DNA from: Gnetum montanum
Lineage: Eukaryota > Streptophyta > Gnetopsida > Gnetales > Gnetaceae
Direction: 5' to 3'
Length of the DNA: 33,590 nt
NCBI GenBank assembly: GCA_015680685.1
Contig: MNCI01000900.1
Coordinates: 540,087-573,676 of the forward strand
The position numbers were made by a program, and so were the translations under genes. Shown here in pieces: positions 1 through 10,962 of the stretch; positions within the stretch are counted from its first letter, which is position 1; each line of letters starts with the position of its first letter. The notes beneath the pieces are model-generated. The model had not been told where the DNA came from. It saw only the letters and a program-made list of their open reading frames with translations, and ran no database searches.

Positions 1-499
1 CATACCAAGGCCCAAAACTAGTTCCCACACTTGCTTACCTAATCCCAAAATCACACAGTTAAGTGAATTTTTTATAGCATTAACTTTCTCATCTTATGCA
101 TTCTACTTTATTAAGATAGGTATGACTTGATATTCTTCTGGTTGTTTTGTAGGATTCTTGGCAAGATTGCAACATGAGTGCATACAAGCATCTTTGTTCA
201 CCCTTGGTCTTAACTATACCTTATGGCAATTCTATGTGATGAATTAACATTGAATGCCTAGACTTTGAGCCCATAGCCTATGACACATACATAGCATCCC
301 TAGAGGCATCACTAGATTGGCCAGACCATCTAGTTAGAGCTCTAGATCTAGAGGCTGGTGATGTAACCGAGGATCCCCTTATTGAAGTCCCTATAATAAT
401 GCATAGAGGCAAGGCAAAGACACTGAAACTTAGTTTCTTGTTAGAGCCTCAACCACAAAAAGCATCATCAAATTTCTCAATGATAATGTCAAGGAGTCT

Positions 500-1295
500 G
501 CATGGTCCTATGAGGACATGTCAAACCTAGACCCTCGCATAGTGCAACATAACATCATCCTTGATCCTCACGTAAAAATAATCAAACAAAAATCTTGTAA
601 GATTAAACCTGAGATGGCATTAGCAGTTTACAATGAAATCACCAAGCTTTACAAGGCTGGTTTCATCCAGGTAGATGACTACAAAAACTAGGTTTCCAAC
701 ACCATAGTTGTCCCTAAGAAAAATGGAAGTATACACATTTGCATAGACTTCTGAGACCTTAATAAGGTGACCATCAAAGATGATTTTCCATTTCCTAGGA
801 TTGAGCAACTCAGCGATACTATGGCTGGTCATGCCTTATTGTTCTTCATGGATGGGTTCTCGAGGTACAACCAAATTCAGATCACCAGAGCACTAGCTCA
901 GCGTAACCTTTATGACCCCTTGGGGTACGTTTTGCTACATAATGATGTCTTTTGGACTAAAGAACATAGGAGCAACTTATCAACATGTAATGACATATAT
1001 CTTTAGTGATTATTTACTAGATTTTCTCAATGATTATGTTGATGACATAGAAGTTAAGTCCAAGGTACCTCACAACTATGCAGACGGCTTATACCATGTA
1101 CTCAAACATTGCGTTAGACATGACCTTAGGCTAAACCCCAACAAATGTGTCTCCGATGTCAAGACCAATCACATGTTAGGCTTTGTAGTATCAGAGGCAA
1201 GCATATGCATAGACCCTAATAAGATTAAGTCTATCATCAAGTTAGCACCACCAAAAAACCTTAAGGAGCTACATATATTACAAGGTAGACGGTAA
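500..1295 (+). pseudogene. Reverse transcriptase domain remnant
   Basis: The first half lies in the frame of base 500 and shows VPKKNGS, then DLNKVTIKDDFPFP and FMDGFSRYNQI, all typical Ty3/gypsy RT blocks. Near base 900 the frame shifts by one, and the domain continues as TPWGTFCY, FGLKNIGATYQ and the catalytic box YVDDI at 1035-1049, then LRLNPNKCV and LGFVVSEA. In-frame stops occur near 690 and 752 and at 1293-1295. The active-site aspartates are still encoded, but frameshift and stops rule out an active enzyme. Confidence 0.9.
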
Positions 1296-1700
1296 TTCAT
1301 TCGTAGGTTTATCGCAAGCTTAACTAATAAGTTGCAACATCTACTCAAAAAGGGGGTTCACTTTGAGTGGACAATTCAATGCCAAGAGGCATTTGACAGC
1401 CTCAAGAAGGAGCTAGCTCAACTTCCAATAGTCTACCATCTACAAGAAGATAAGCCATTTTACATCTACCTTGCAACCTCAAACACATCCATTGCTTCTC
1501 TACTTCGCCAAAAATGAGACGATGGCTCAAAGATTCCTATTTACTACCTAATCCATGTGCTAGTAGCCCATGAAACAAAATACAATGATGTGGAGAAGAA
1601 CTACCTCACCCTAGTCTTCACACTTAAGAAGTTGAGGCATTATCTTTTCTAGAGTCAAGTTAACATGATCTACAAAAGCAATGTACTCTAGGATATTACC
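1296..1700 (+). pseudogene. First RNase H domain remnant (RT-linked)
   Basis: Directly after the RT stop, the same frame continues through a connection segment (HFEWTIQCQEAFDSLKKEL) into FYIYLATSNTSIASLLRQK and, past a TGA at 1515-1517, VAHETKYNDVEKNYLTL. These are the usual blocks of the RNase H domain that follows Ty3/gypsy RT and would degrade RNA in RNA-DNA hybrids. At least two further stops are present, so the domain is dead. Confidence 0.8.
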
Positions 1701-1814
1701 ACAAACATCTATGAAAGTAGTTGAATTGCATGATGGAAATTAATAACCACAAAATTTGACCTATACGACATAGCACAAGCATCCACTAAAGGTCAAGTAA
1801 TATCCATACAACTC

Positions 1815-2342
1815 ATGGCTTCGCCAATAGGCAATCAAGTGAAAATAGATCTAGAATTTCCAAATGAGCATGTTAATAGCATAAGCCAAGTGCCTATCAA
1901 ATTTGAGGTAGTTTTACACTTTAATGGTTCTTTTACCTCACAAGGGGGTAGTGTCACTACCCTCATCACATTTCCCTCTAGGGAGATCCAACCCATCATG
2001 TATCACTTTGCATTTCCTTGTACCAACAACTTAGTGGAGTACAAAGGTCTCCTCAGAGGTGTCTTAGTAACCTGTGATCTAAGAATCCAAAACCTAGCAA
2101 TCTGAGATGATTCATAGTTAGTTGTTAACCAAGTTATAGAGGTTTACACTTGCAAAGCACAACATTTACAACCTTACTATGACTTAGCAAAGCACCTACT
2201 CAAGCAATTTGCAACCGTAGATATCCAATATATTCCCCATAACAAGAATATCATTGCTGATGCATTAGCCACCTTAGCCTTAAGCATAGCACCCAACATG
2301 TTTCATGCCTTATTACTCAAACAACAAGCATTGCATCCATAG
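1815..2342 (+). pseudogene. Second, archaeal-type RNase H domain remnant
   Basis: The frame of 1815 encodes FNGSFTSQGG, FPCTNNLVEYKGLLRG, then after a TGA at 2103-2105 a segment with LVVNQV and IPHNKNIIADALATLA. These match the order of the extra RNase H that Tat-clade elements carry between the RT-RNase H and integrase. In the first block the catalytic Asp expected before GS is Asn. This domain is the main reason for placing the element in the Tat clade. Confidence 0.8.
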
Positions 2343-2479
2343 CCACAACAAGCATAGTTCATGCATAGGAGTCGTATGATTATATTAAGACATACCTCCA
2401 ATAGGGTGAGCCTCCGCAACACCTAACCACTGCCCAAAAGGATGTAGTTCAAAAATGGTCATAGCAGTATATCCTTGTA

Positions 2480-3400
2480 GGTGATAGCACCATGTGTTGT
2501 AGATCCTATGATGGAATACTGCTAACCTACATTAGCTATAGCAAAGCACAAATGATCATCGATCAAGTCCACGAGGGACTGTGCAGAGGACACATAGCAC
2601 CCAAGGCAATGGTAGCAAAAATCAAATACTTATGCTACTATTGGCCTTACATGAAGTGCAATTGCATTCCCAATGTCAATACATGTCATGTGTGTTAGCA
2701 ATATGGAAAATTAATGCATGTTGCACCCATTGAACTACATATCACATATATCACATTGACATTCCAACGTTGGGAATTGGACATCATAGGACCTATCATG
2801 CCTAACTCTTCTATAGGACATAGCTTCATCATAACAGCAACCAAATACTTTACCAAGTGGGTCAAAGCCATTCCCCTTAGGAAGGTGACATCACAACAGG
2901 TTTGAAAATTTATCCTTAACAACATAGTAACCCTGATTCAGTCTACCCATGGCTATAGTCACAGACAACAGGCCATAATTTAGTAGTCTAGAAACCAAAG
3001 CCTTCTGCGAACACCTTGTCATCAAACATTCTTTTTTTCCACCATACTACCTGTAGGAAAATGGTTAAGCAAAGACTACAAATAAATTCATTGTCAACCT
3101 TCTAAAGAATATGCTTAGTAGTAGTAAACATTGATGGCATGAGCAACTAGTCTACGCACTATGGACCTACCACACAACACGCAAAACATCAACTAATAAG
3201 ACACCATATAGCCTTGTGTATGGGTCTGAAGCAATGTTGCCTTTTGAATTGTAGGTTCCATCACTCCATGTGATCCTCTTAAGCTTCATTGATGATATTC
3301 AAAATGATGAGTTAAGAACCATTAACCTCAACTCTATAGAGGATGAGCACATGCAAACACTTAATTACATCGAGTAGTACCAGGAAAAGCAACGGCAAAA
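2480..3400 (+). pseudogene. Integrase domain remnant
   Basis: The zinc finger is recognisable as VHEGLCRGH followed about 30 residues on by CHVC, close to 2560-2698. The core starts with WELDIIGPI near 2770 and continues as GHSFIITATKYFTKW and AIPLRKVT. After a frameshift between about 2905 and 2949 the block around IVTDN follows, then ENG-stop-AKTTNKF. In that last block the third catalytic residue, Glu in the family, reads as Lys (codon AAG). Further on, KTSTNKTPYSLVYGSEAMLPFEL is broken by a stop. With stops, shifts and the Glu to Lys change it cannot act. Confidence 0.85.
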
Positions 3401-3439
3401 ACATCATGACAATCAGCATCAATGCCCAATCAAGAAATG

Positions 3440-3614
3440 GGACTTGGTCCTCAAGGTTTTTCACAAACGTCTGGAAAAATTCTTGGCCAACTAGGAAGGT
3501 CCTTTTTTGGTTACAAAGGCTTACGATAATGGAGCATTCAAGCTTACTAATCTAGATAGCAATAAGTTTGCCAACCCAATCAACAATTTGTACCTCAAGC
3601 CCTACTACGCCTGA
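3440..3614 (+). pseudogene. GPF/Y-type C-terminal integrase module remnant
   Basis: The segment WDLVLKVFHKRLEKFLAN, stop, EGPFLVTKAYDNGAFKLTNLD and NPINNLYLKPYYA matches the C-terminal integrase module of Ty3/gypsy elements. The reading frame ends at TGA 3612-3614, which I take as the original end of the polyprotein because non-coding tandem repeats begin immediately afterwards. Confidence 0.75.
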
Positions 3615-3639
3615 CATGTAGCATCGACATAGCAAGGTA

Positions 3640-3935
3640 AGCATACATCTGCTATGACATTAAACTAGAACAAAACATCCACTATGATGTTAAACTGGCA
3701 CAGAATGTCCTTGGGCTATGACATTAAACTAGCACCCACAGCATGATCTGCTATAACCCTAAACTAGTAATCCATCGTCTACTATGATGTTAAACTAGCA
3801 CACAGTAGTCTGCTAGGACTATAAACTAGCACACCATGATCTACTAGGATCTTAAGCTAGGTTCACAATCTGATAAGACCTTAAACTAGCACAACATGTG
3901 ATCTACTAGGACCTTAAACTGGGTTCGCAATTCAG
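3640..3935 (+). repeat. 30-35 bp tandem repeat between pol and the polypurine tract
   Basis: The motif TTAAACTAGCAC (with variants TTAAACTGG and TTAAGCTAG) recurs at about 3661, 3691, 3725, 3760, 3791, 3822, 3853, 3882 and 3914, a period of 29-35 bases, preceded in most units by CTATGA or CTAGGA. Nine degenerate units are visible. Tat-clade elements are known to carry tandem repeats in the untranslated stretch before the 3' LTR, and the position here fits. Confidence 0.85.
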
Positions 3936-4020
3936 CATGCATAGTTTAACATGTACAGTTCTATGAACAAGCAAGCACGAACACTTCCAACCCTCCATCA
4001 CCTACCCACACCTCTCAAGT

Positions 4021-4034
4021 AGGATGGGGTGGGG
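4021..4034 (+). promoter_or_regulatory. Candidate polypurine tract of the gypsy element
   Basis: The purine-rich AGGATGGGGTGGGG lies about 400 bases after the polyprotein end and is followed by TATTGTAG. That is where plus-strand priming and the start of the 3' LTR would be expected. There is no 5' LTR in the window to confirm the boundary. Confidence 0.5.
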
Positions 4035-5439
4035 TATTGTAGTTCTAGAATGGAGTTCACATCATCAAGAAAAAGAACCTCTAGAATGTTTACAGTGTCA
4101 CCACCATTAGCATTTTGTTACTCCTCCAGAGATGTCTTTAGGCATCTTGTTGACCTTCTAGAGCTACCGCCACCATCACTAGTCATCTTGGTTGGAGCTC
4201 TCCCTATTAGCATCACTCACTGAAGTCCTCATAGTACTATGGCCTAGCCATAACACTAATATCCTCCAACCCTCACCATTGCCAGATCTAGGAAGAGCAT
4301 CCAGCAGCTTAGCTTCCTATCAACCTGTTAGGTTCCCAATCTCCTTTCCTTGGTGAGGAGTCCTAAGCACCTGCACCGCCAATGCCCTCAACCACTTGGG
4401 TGCCTACTTCCAGTGTGGATGCTAAATATTTTGCAGCCTACTAGCACTGGCATTCACATTGGCCTTCCTAATTTGGACATTACATGCACATGTAATTGAC
4501 ATAGCACTCGTGACCCTTGCATTGCCCTCGCAACCAGGAGTTCTCTCTCATTTCACATGGTGTGGTTTTTTCCTTGTTTTCTTTGTGTTGCATTTGTAGA
4601 ATGAAGCCTTGATGATGGTCATTCAGAGATGCATTTCACCACAGTGGCAAGTCACCACACTGCTCTAATGTGCCCACTTTAACTCATCACACCACTCAGG
4701 AGTGCACATCCTTTTTACTCTACCATAGCCTATTTGCATTTACCCCTTCTTTTACCTCACATCTTCCAAACTTTCTTAGCAATCTTCTCTAATGTACATG
4801 GCACCCTTCTTTTAGTTAGCCACAAAACCTTGTTGAACCTAACATAACTCATCCCATGGAAATCCTTTGCAGGTTGGTCAAAGCCTAAGCAGATGTAACA
4901 CAACTCATCCCAAGGAGGAAATACCTATCCTACAAATGCAACATAGTTTCCTCTAAGAAAATCTAGTTGGATCGCACATAGTTCACCCAATGACAAACAT
5001 TTTTCATTTAGCAAGAAAAAAATGGAACAAAACAAGTGCCTAAGAAAAATAACAAAGTTGTCGTTTTGCAACTGGTCCAACCCTACATCGACCATCTCAT
5101 AAGCACTCCGATGAGAGGTCAAAATTTTAGGGGCAAGCCATCTTCGTATCTTGACTCCCTCACAAGCACTCTAATGAGGGATCACAATTTGGTGATAGGC
5201 CATCATGGTTTTGCAGCTTGTAGCCACATACTTAATTGGAATCCCTCCCACTTGTTATTCCTTGGTCCATCTCCTTAACCTACTCCCTACCATACTTTAT
5301 TCACTTAGCACTCTTGAGCATGGTGAAACATTGTCTAATCAAGTACTGACAAGTAATGTTGGTGTCATATTTGCCATGGTGTTTCATATTCTTTATCAAC
5401 ATCTCTCAATCCACTCCTCTAGGCTTTAGCACTTTAACT

Positions 5440-6066
5440 AAAAATTTGTCTAAGTTTCAAAACTTGGAAAATTCTTCTAACTGTTGGTGCTCCACTCCCC
5501 AACGTAGATAGCATAACATGCATCACATGACCTATTTTGCAAGATTCTCTAAGTGTCAATAGTAGTTGCATGAAAATGTTTTTTAAGTGTTGTGCTACAC
5601 TCTCACTCTTCTTACTACACTCTAGAGTGTAGCTAGCATAGCATACATTTCTATGGCCAATTTTCTCAAGTGCCAAGCTAGAAATTATCAGGATGGCTTG
5701 GGATGGAAAAATAGTTTGGAAACTTTTCTAACTCTTGGGGTTGCTATGCTTTGCTATTCTCTAGAGCATAAACAACATAACATATGTTTCAATGGCTAGT
5801 TTGCCTAAGTTTCAAGCCAATAGCTATCAAGATAGCTCAAAATGGAGGAACAGTTTAACAAATTTTCTAATTTTTGAGGCTACCCCTCCTATGCCCCAGA
5901 GCATAGCCAGTGTAGCATAAAGAAAAACTGTAGATTCTATCAAATTTTTTCTAAGTATCCTTATTATGCCTTGCTACACTCTAGAGTGTAGCTAGCATAG
6001 CTAGTGCTAGACATTCAATTTTATAAAATTTGATTAAGTGTTATGCTATGCTCCAAAGCGTAGCCA
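5440..6066. repeat. Degenerate ~130 bp repeats with palindromic GCTATGCTC/GAGCATAGC cores
   Basis: An 18-bp perfect palindrome, CTACACTCTAGAGTGTAG, occurs at 5615-5632 and 5974-5991, each followed by CTAGCATAGC. Related cores lie near 5490, 5757, 5891 and 6045 (for example CCCCAGAGCATAGCC). The spacers also align: a block with AAGTTTCAAGCCA, then GATAGCTCAAAATGG, then TTTTCTAA recurs between cores at about 135-bp spacing. The last core ends just upstream of the TATA candidate at 6076, so the series may be an LTR U3 enhancer array. Confidence 0.6.
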
Positions 6067-6075
6067 ACGTAGCAC

Positions 6076-6082
6076 TATAAAG
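6076..6082 (+). promoter_or_regulatory. TATA-box candidate in LTR-like DNA
   Basis: TATAAAG directly follows the palindromic repeat series and precedes a pyrimidine- and A-rich stretch of the kind found at LTR transcription starts. It is a candidate only, since no second LTR is present for comparison. Confidence 0.35.
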
Positions 6083-7446
6083 AAGCCTCTAACAGCCTCC
6101 AAAATCCTTCAAAGATCAGCATCAACATTCATCTTAGCTCCAACATTCCTTTGGTAAGTAAGATCAACACTTTGTATCTCTTCTACATCCCCTATTGGTC
6201 CCCTAAATTGTACATATTCTTAACCCTACTCGAAAGAGGGGAAGACGTAGTCTCGGAGTGTAGCCTCCAAGTTGCACTATTTTTTGCATTGTTTTCAAGT
6301 ACATTGTGGTCATTTAAACTTTGGCACATGTAGTCTTGGCAACATAGTCATAGTTCCGTAGTCTCTGGGGATTCGTTATAGTACACTAGAGCATAGCACT
6401 TACTACTTCTATGGGAGCGTAGTTGGGTCTAGTGTAGCCCCACCTACCCTCATGCCACATGGCACCCGATCCACATTTCGCACTAATCCTAATCATGTAA
6501 ATGCCCCTGTGCTCAACATTTTAGGGTTTAGCAAAGAAAAAGGACATTGGAAATTTTGGCATTCTCAACATCCTTTGACACTCTTGCACCCGAGCACACT
6601 TCACACTTTGGCGCACTCTAGGATCCTATCGGACCACTGGTGCATGTCATCTAGCACGTAGTTCATGACTTTGCCCATGGAACATGACAGTAGCCAACTT
6701 AGCAAGTTCAATCCTCATAGCAGCCATTAGTTTCACAACTTGGACATCCCAGAGACTATGACTACACTACTAAACTACCACTATGCCTACTTGTACACTA
6801 TGTACCACTCTCACCTCTTTTCCTATAATTACTATGCTCCCCCCATTTGGAGCAGTGCACTTCCATTCTCAAGCTCTGTTACATTTTCAAGCACTTTTTC
6901 TTTGGTTTTTAGCATATAATTCACATTTTCTTGTTGTTTCATACACATTTACATGTTCACATTGCTATTCTTGGGCCAAGACATCCTACTATGCTCTATT
7001 TTGATTGGCCCCAGTACCCATTGGTAACATTGTATAAGCCCCTTCTACACGTGTTCATCGTAACACCCTGTAAGTTCCTATTCGATCAACAAGATCATTT
7101 AGGACATCCCATCTCCATTTCCAGCATGGCCCTTGCATGGACTTGAGGCTAGGTTGTACGCTTGCTAACCTCTCAGTGTTTCAACCATCAACATTTCCAA
7201 TCATCACAATCCCTTAGGTTCTAGATTTCATCTAGAATTGTGAATGCAAAATGTGATTTGGGAGGTACATTGACTATCCTATGTTAACACATCCCACTGC
7301 ATTAACACAAGGGCATTGATGCATCCCCACCTAACTTAGTTTGACCTTATTTTCCTACAATGTGACTAGGATTGGCTTAGGCTATGTTGATGAATCTCCA
7401 TTGATGCCTAGGTGCTGATGAACCTCCTTTATTACTTTGTGAAAAC

Positions 7447-7454
7447 TATAAATA
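7447..7454 (+). promoter_or_regulatory. Second TATA-box candidate, just left of the LTR array
   Basis: TATAAATA lies about 120 bases before the array insertion at 7574. The sequence after the array (from 12234) could be the continuation of the same promoter-proximal DNA, but this cannot be shown from one copy. Confidence 0.3.
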
Positions 7455-7573
7455 ACTTAGATGAGCTTTCATACACATCTTATTCCTAACTTGAATTTTA
7501 TTTTGGCTTTTGATATTCTTTTTGTTGAAGAGCTCTTCCTCCCTTGAATTAGTTGATTTCCTTCATTCCTTAT

Positions 7574-8459
7574 TAATCAGCAGTGAGGTACCCCTACGCT
7601 TAACCATACAAATCACAAGTGTTCATGCATGATCCAATCGGATTCCATGGATGGGACTAATTGTGACATCTAGATCATTATGCCTTGATCATAGTTTACT
7701 GTCTTCCCACCTAGACTAGTGGTCACTTTTTCACATATGGTTTAGTCCAAAGTGAGGCATATAATGTGGCTCCTAATTCTATGCTATGCTACTCCTAATG
7801 ACAGAAAGAGATAAATTGATTAACTAATGAATAATGGAAACAAAGTCTAAATTAGCCTAAGGTGATGGTATCCACTCTTAATCATCTATACATGTCTTGG
7901 ACTTTGTGGAGCTACTTCTAGGATTACCAAGTGTACATCATTGGTTATGCCAAACGATACACCTCTGGGTTACGAAGTACTTCCACTTAAATGCTTGTGA
8001 TTAAGGCATATGAATTTTTCTTAATGATAGGAATAGTAAATAATAATAAATAAAGATGATTAACTAAAGAAAGCATCAAATAATTAAAAAAATAATATTA
8101 ATCTAGGTGGATACTACAATGATAGAAGTAATCTCAATCTTCATTGCCAGTCATGTAACGTGTCCAAGTACATCACACTCGAACAAAGGTGACATACGAT
8201 TAAAAGCATCACAATATGGGCATGCACTAGTAATAATAGACTTAAAAGAGAAGAAACTAAAAATTAAAACTATCTCTTTATTTCCTATGTTCTACATGTT
8301 GTCTCATCTAGAAGCCCAAGTGTAGTATTTATAGGCAAGATCTCGATGAGGTGACGTTGAGTATCCAATATTGCTTATTAGCCCCAACGTTAAGTACATG
8401 ATATTAGCACTCTAACATCATTTATCTGATGTCTAGGCCCATCAAATCTCAACTCATCA
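7574..8459 (-). repeat. LTR 1 of the array (3'-most on the minus strand)
   Basis: The right boundary CTCATCA|TACCCCCAC is clear. The left boundary TAATCAG is decayed from TGATGAG and was set by alignment with the other LTRs at the shared GAGGTACCCC. A minus-strand TATA box (TATAAATA) lies at 8326-8333, about 130 bases into the LTR. Confidence 0.85.
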
Positions 8460-8841
8460 TACCCCCACAACTGAATGAAAACTCATCCTTGAGTTAAACA
8501 AATATGAGGAACATGTTCTTTACAAAATATTAGGCAAGTATGGGATTACTAACTAACTCAAAAAATGGATAAAATAACTAACTCTTTGCATGCCATAGTG
8601 GTGCAATACAAAAATTGAACACATTATTACAAAATAAAACAAAAACAAGACTAGGAAGCTCATGTGGTACCTGGAGGTGGTGGCTCTTCCATCAGCTACT
8701 TCTCTTTGTTGCTAGGTCGTTGAAACTTGTATTGATTGAGCAAAGCCTACAACTTTTCTTCCTACATCCTTACGTCATGCACTATATAGGATACTATATC
8801 GATATTTTTTAGTGTTGGTACATCCCTAGCAATGGCACCAA
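8460..8841 (-). mobile_element. Internal domain 1 of the array
   Basis: The polypurine tract is at 8460-8468 and the primer binding site at 8823-8840. On the minus strand, the stretch from about 8822 to 8660 reads as a short frame with VHDVRM, LLNQYKFQRPSNK and MEEPPPPGTT, ending at TGA 8660-8662. It carries three in-frame TAG stops in this copy. The rest is untranslated and contains CTCAAGGATGAGTTTTCATT just before the polypurine tract. Confidence 0.8.
8823..8840 (-). promoter_or_regulatory. Primer binding site 1 (tRNA-Asp type, decayed)
   Basis: On the minus strand this reads TGGTGCCATTGCTAGGGA, two bases after the LTR end. The common plant gypsy site complementary to the 3' end of tRNA-Asp is TGGCGCCGTTGCCGGGGA. 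The four differences are all transitions, chiefly at former CpG positions. Confidence 0.75.
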
Positions 8842-9727
8842 TGATGAGTGGTCAGGTACCCTTATGCTCAACCATACGAATCACAAGCGTTCATGCACAA
8901 TCTGGTCGAATTCCATGGATGGGACTAGTTGTGGCATCTAGATCATTACACCTTGATCGTAGCTTGCTATCTTCCCACTTGAACTAGTGGTAGCTTTATG
9001 ATGTATGGTTTAGTCCAAATTGAGGCATATGATGTGGTTCCTAATTCTATGCTATGCTACTCCTGATGATAGAAAGAGATAAATTGATTAACTAATACAT
9101 AATGGAAACAAAGTCTAAATTAGCCTAAGGTGATGGTATCCACTCTTAATCATCTATACATGACTTGGACTTTGTGGAGCTACTTCTGGGATTGCCAAGT
9201 ATAGATCATTGGTTATGCCAAACAATACACCTCTAGGTTATCAAGTATTTCCACTTAAACACTTGTGATTAAGGCATATGCATTTCGCTTAATGATAGGA
9301 ATAGTAAATAACAATAAATGGATATGTTTAACTAAAGAAAGCATCAAATAATTAAAATGAAAATATTAATCTAAGTGGATGCTACAATTATGGAAGTAAT
9401 CTCGATCTTTATTACCAGTCATGTAACATGTCCAAGTACGTCACACTCGAACAAAGGTGACATACGATTACAAGCATCACACTATGGGCATGCACTAGGA
9501 CTAATAGACTTAAAAAATAATAAACTAAAAATTAAAACTATCTCTCTATTTCCTATGTTCTACATGTTGTCTCATCTAGGAGTCCAAGTGTAGTATTTAT
9601 AGGCAAGATCTCGATGAGGTGACATCAAGTATCCAACATCGCTTATTAACCCCAACATCAAGTACGTGATATTAGCACTCTAACTTCGTGTATCTCATAT
9701 AAAGGCCCATCAAATCTCAACTCATTA
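8842..9727 (-). repeat. LTR 2 of the array
   Basis: It starts TGATGAGTGG and ends CTCATTA (from CTCATCA), 886 bp. The minus-strand TATA box is at 9594-9601. It aligns with the other LTRs over its full length. Confidence 0.9.
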
Positions 9728-10106
9728 TACCCCCACAACTGAATGAAAACTCATCCTTGAGTTAAATAAAGATGAGGAACGTGTTCTTTACAAAATATTA
9801 GGTAAGTATGGGATTACTAACTGACTCAAACAATGGATAAAATAACTAACTCTTTGCATGCCATAGTGCAGTACAAAAATGGGACACATTATTATAAAAC
9901 AAAACAAAAACAAGACTAGGAAGCTCATGTAGTACCTGGAGGTAATGACTCTTCCATTGGTTGCTTCCCTTTGTTGCTTGGCTGTTGAAACTTATATCGA
10001 TTGAGCGAAGCCTACAACTTTTCTTCCTCCATACTTAGGTCATGCACTATCCAAGCTACTGTACTGATGTGTGTTGGTGCTAGTACATCCCAGACAATGG
10101 CACCAA
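9728..10106 (-). mobile_element. Internal domain 2 of the array
   Basis: The polypurine tract is at 9728-9736 and the primer binding site (TGGTGCCATTGTCTGGGA on the minus strand) at 10088-10105. The short minus frame from about 10087 to TGA at 9925-9927 shows TVAWIVHDLSMEEEKL, a TAG stop, then NRYKFQQPSNKGKQPMEE and LPPGTT. It has one internal stop. Confidence 0.8.
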
Positions 10107-10962
10107 TGATGAGATGTGAGATACCCCTATGCTCAACCATATGAATCACAAGCGTTCACGCATGATCTGGTCAAATTCCATGGATGGGACTAGTTGTGGC
10201 ATCTAGATCATTATGCATTGATCATAGTTTGTTGTCTTCCCACTTAAACTAGTGGTAGCTTTGTCACATATGATGTGGTTCCTATGCTATGCTACTCCTG
10301 ATGATAGAAAGAGATAAATTGATTAACTAATACATAATAGAAACAAAGTCTAAATTAGCCTAAGGTGATGGTATCCACTCTTAATCATCTATACATGTCT
10401 TGGACTTTGTGGAGCTACTTCTGGGATTGTCAAGTATACATCATTAGTTATGCTAAACAATACACCTCTAGGTTACCAAGTACTTCCACTTAAATGCTTG
10501 TGATTAAGGCATATGCATTCTGCTTAATGATAGGAATAGTAAATAATAACAAATGGATATGTTTAACTAAAGAAAGCATTAAATAATTAAAACAACAATA
10601 TTAATCTAAGTGGATGCTACAATGATGGAAGTAATCTCGATCTTTATTGCCAATCATGTAACGTGTCCAAGTACATCATACTTGAACAAAGGTAACATAT
10701 GATTACAAGCATCACACTATGGGCATGGACTAGGAATAACAGACTTAAAAGAGAAGAAACCGAAAATTAAAATTATCTCTCTATTTCCTATGTTCTACAT
10801 GTTGTCTCATCTGGGAGCCTAAGTGCAGTATTTATAGGCAAGATCTCGATGAGGCAACGTCAAGTATTCAACATTGCTTATTAGCTACAACATCAAGTAT
10901 GTGATATTAGGACTCTAATTTCATGTATCTGATGTTGAGGCCCATCAAATCTTAACTCATCA
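10107..10962 (-). repeat. LTR 3 of the array, with two small deletions
   Basis: It has the same ends as LTR 2 but is 856 bp. Near 10270, a 24-base segment present in the other LTRs is missing between two CATATG copies, and 6 bases are missing a little further on. Together these account for the 30-base shortfall. The minus-strand TATA box is at 10829-10836. Confidence 0.9.

Larger units (their letters stand above)
1..3614 (+). pseudogene. Degenerate Ty3/gypsy (Tat-like) retrotransposon polyprotein
   Basis: This is the decayed pol part of an LTR retrotransposon, which would have copied element RNA to DNA and inserted it. Reading frames with many stops and shifts show, in order, the pre-RT motif AWSYEDM (from base 500), reverse transcriptase, RNase H, a second RNase H, integrase with an HHCC finger, and a GPF/Y-like tail ending in PYYA and TGA at 3612-3614. 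Two RNase H domains in this order are known from the plant Tat/Retand/Ogre clade of Ty3/gypsy elements. The gag side runs off the left edge; bases 1-480 give only weak coding similarity. It cannot encode a functional protein. The superfamily is secure, the clade likely. Confidence 0.88.
4035..7573 (+). mobile_element. Probable long 3' LTR and unresolved flank of the gypsy element
   Basis: No gene is seen; open frames here are short and match nothing recognised. The stretch begins after the polypurine tract, carries degenerate palindromic repeats at 5440-6066, a TATA candidate (TATAAAG, 6076-6082) and another further on (TATAAATA, 7447-7454). These suggest U3 and promoter parts of one or more long LTRs. 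The true end is unknown; DNA on both sides of the array at 7574-12233 may be one interrupted LTR. Without the 5' LTR this is inference. Confidence 0.35.

Noticed and set aside
6456-6475. TGGCACCCGATCC as a primer binding site of a second element
   Set aside because: It shows only a partial match to known tRNA ends, and no LTR end with CA and no polypurine partner could be placed around it.
8107-9593. Two similar plus-strand open frames of 72 codons (8107-8325 and 9375-9593) that look like a repeated small gene
   Set aside because: They are antisense frames inside LTRs 1 and 2 of the array; LTRs 3 and 4 do not keep them open, and the element reads on the minus strand.
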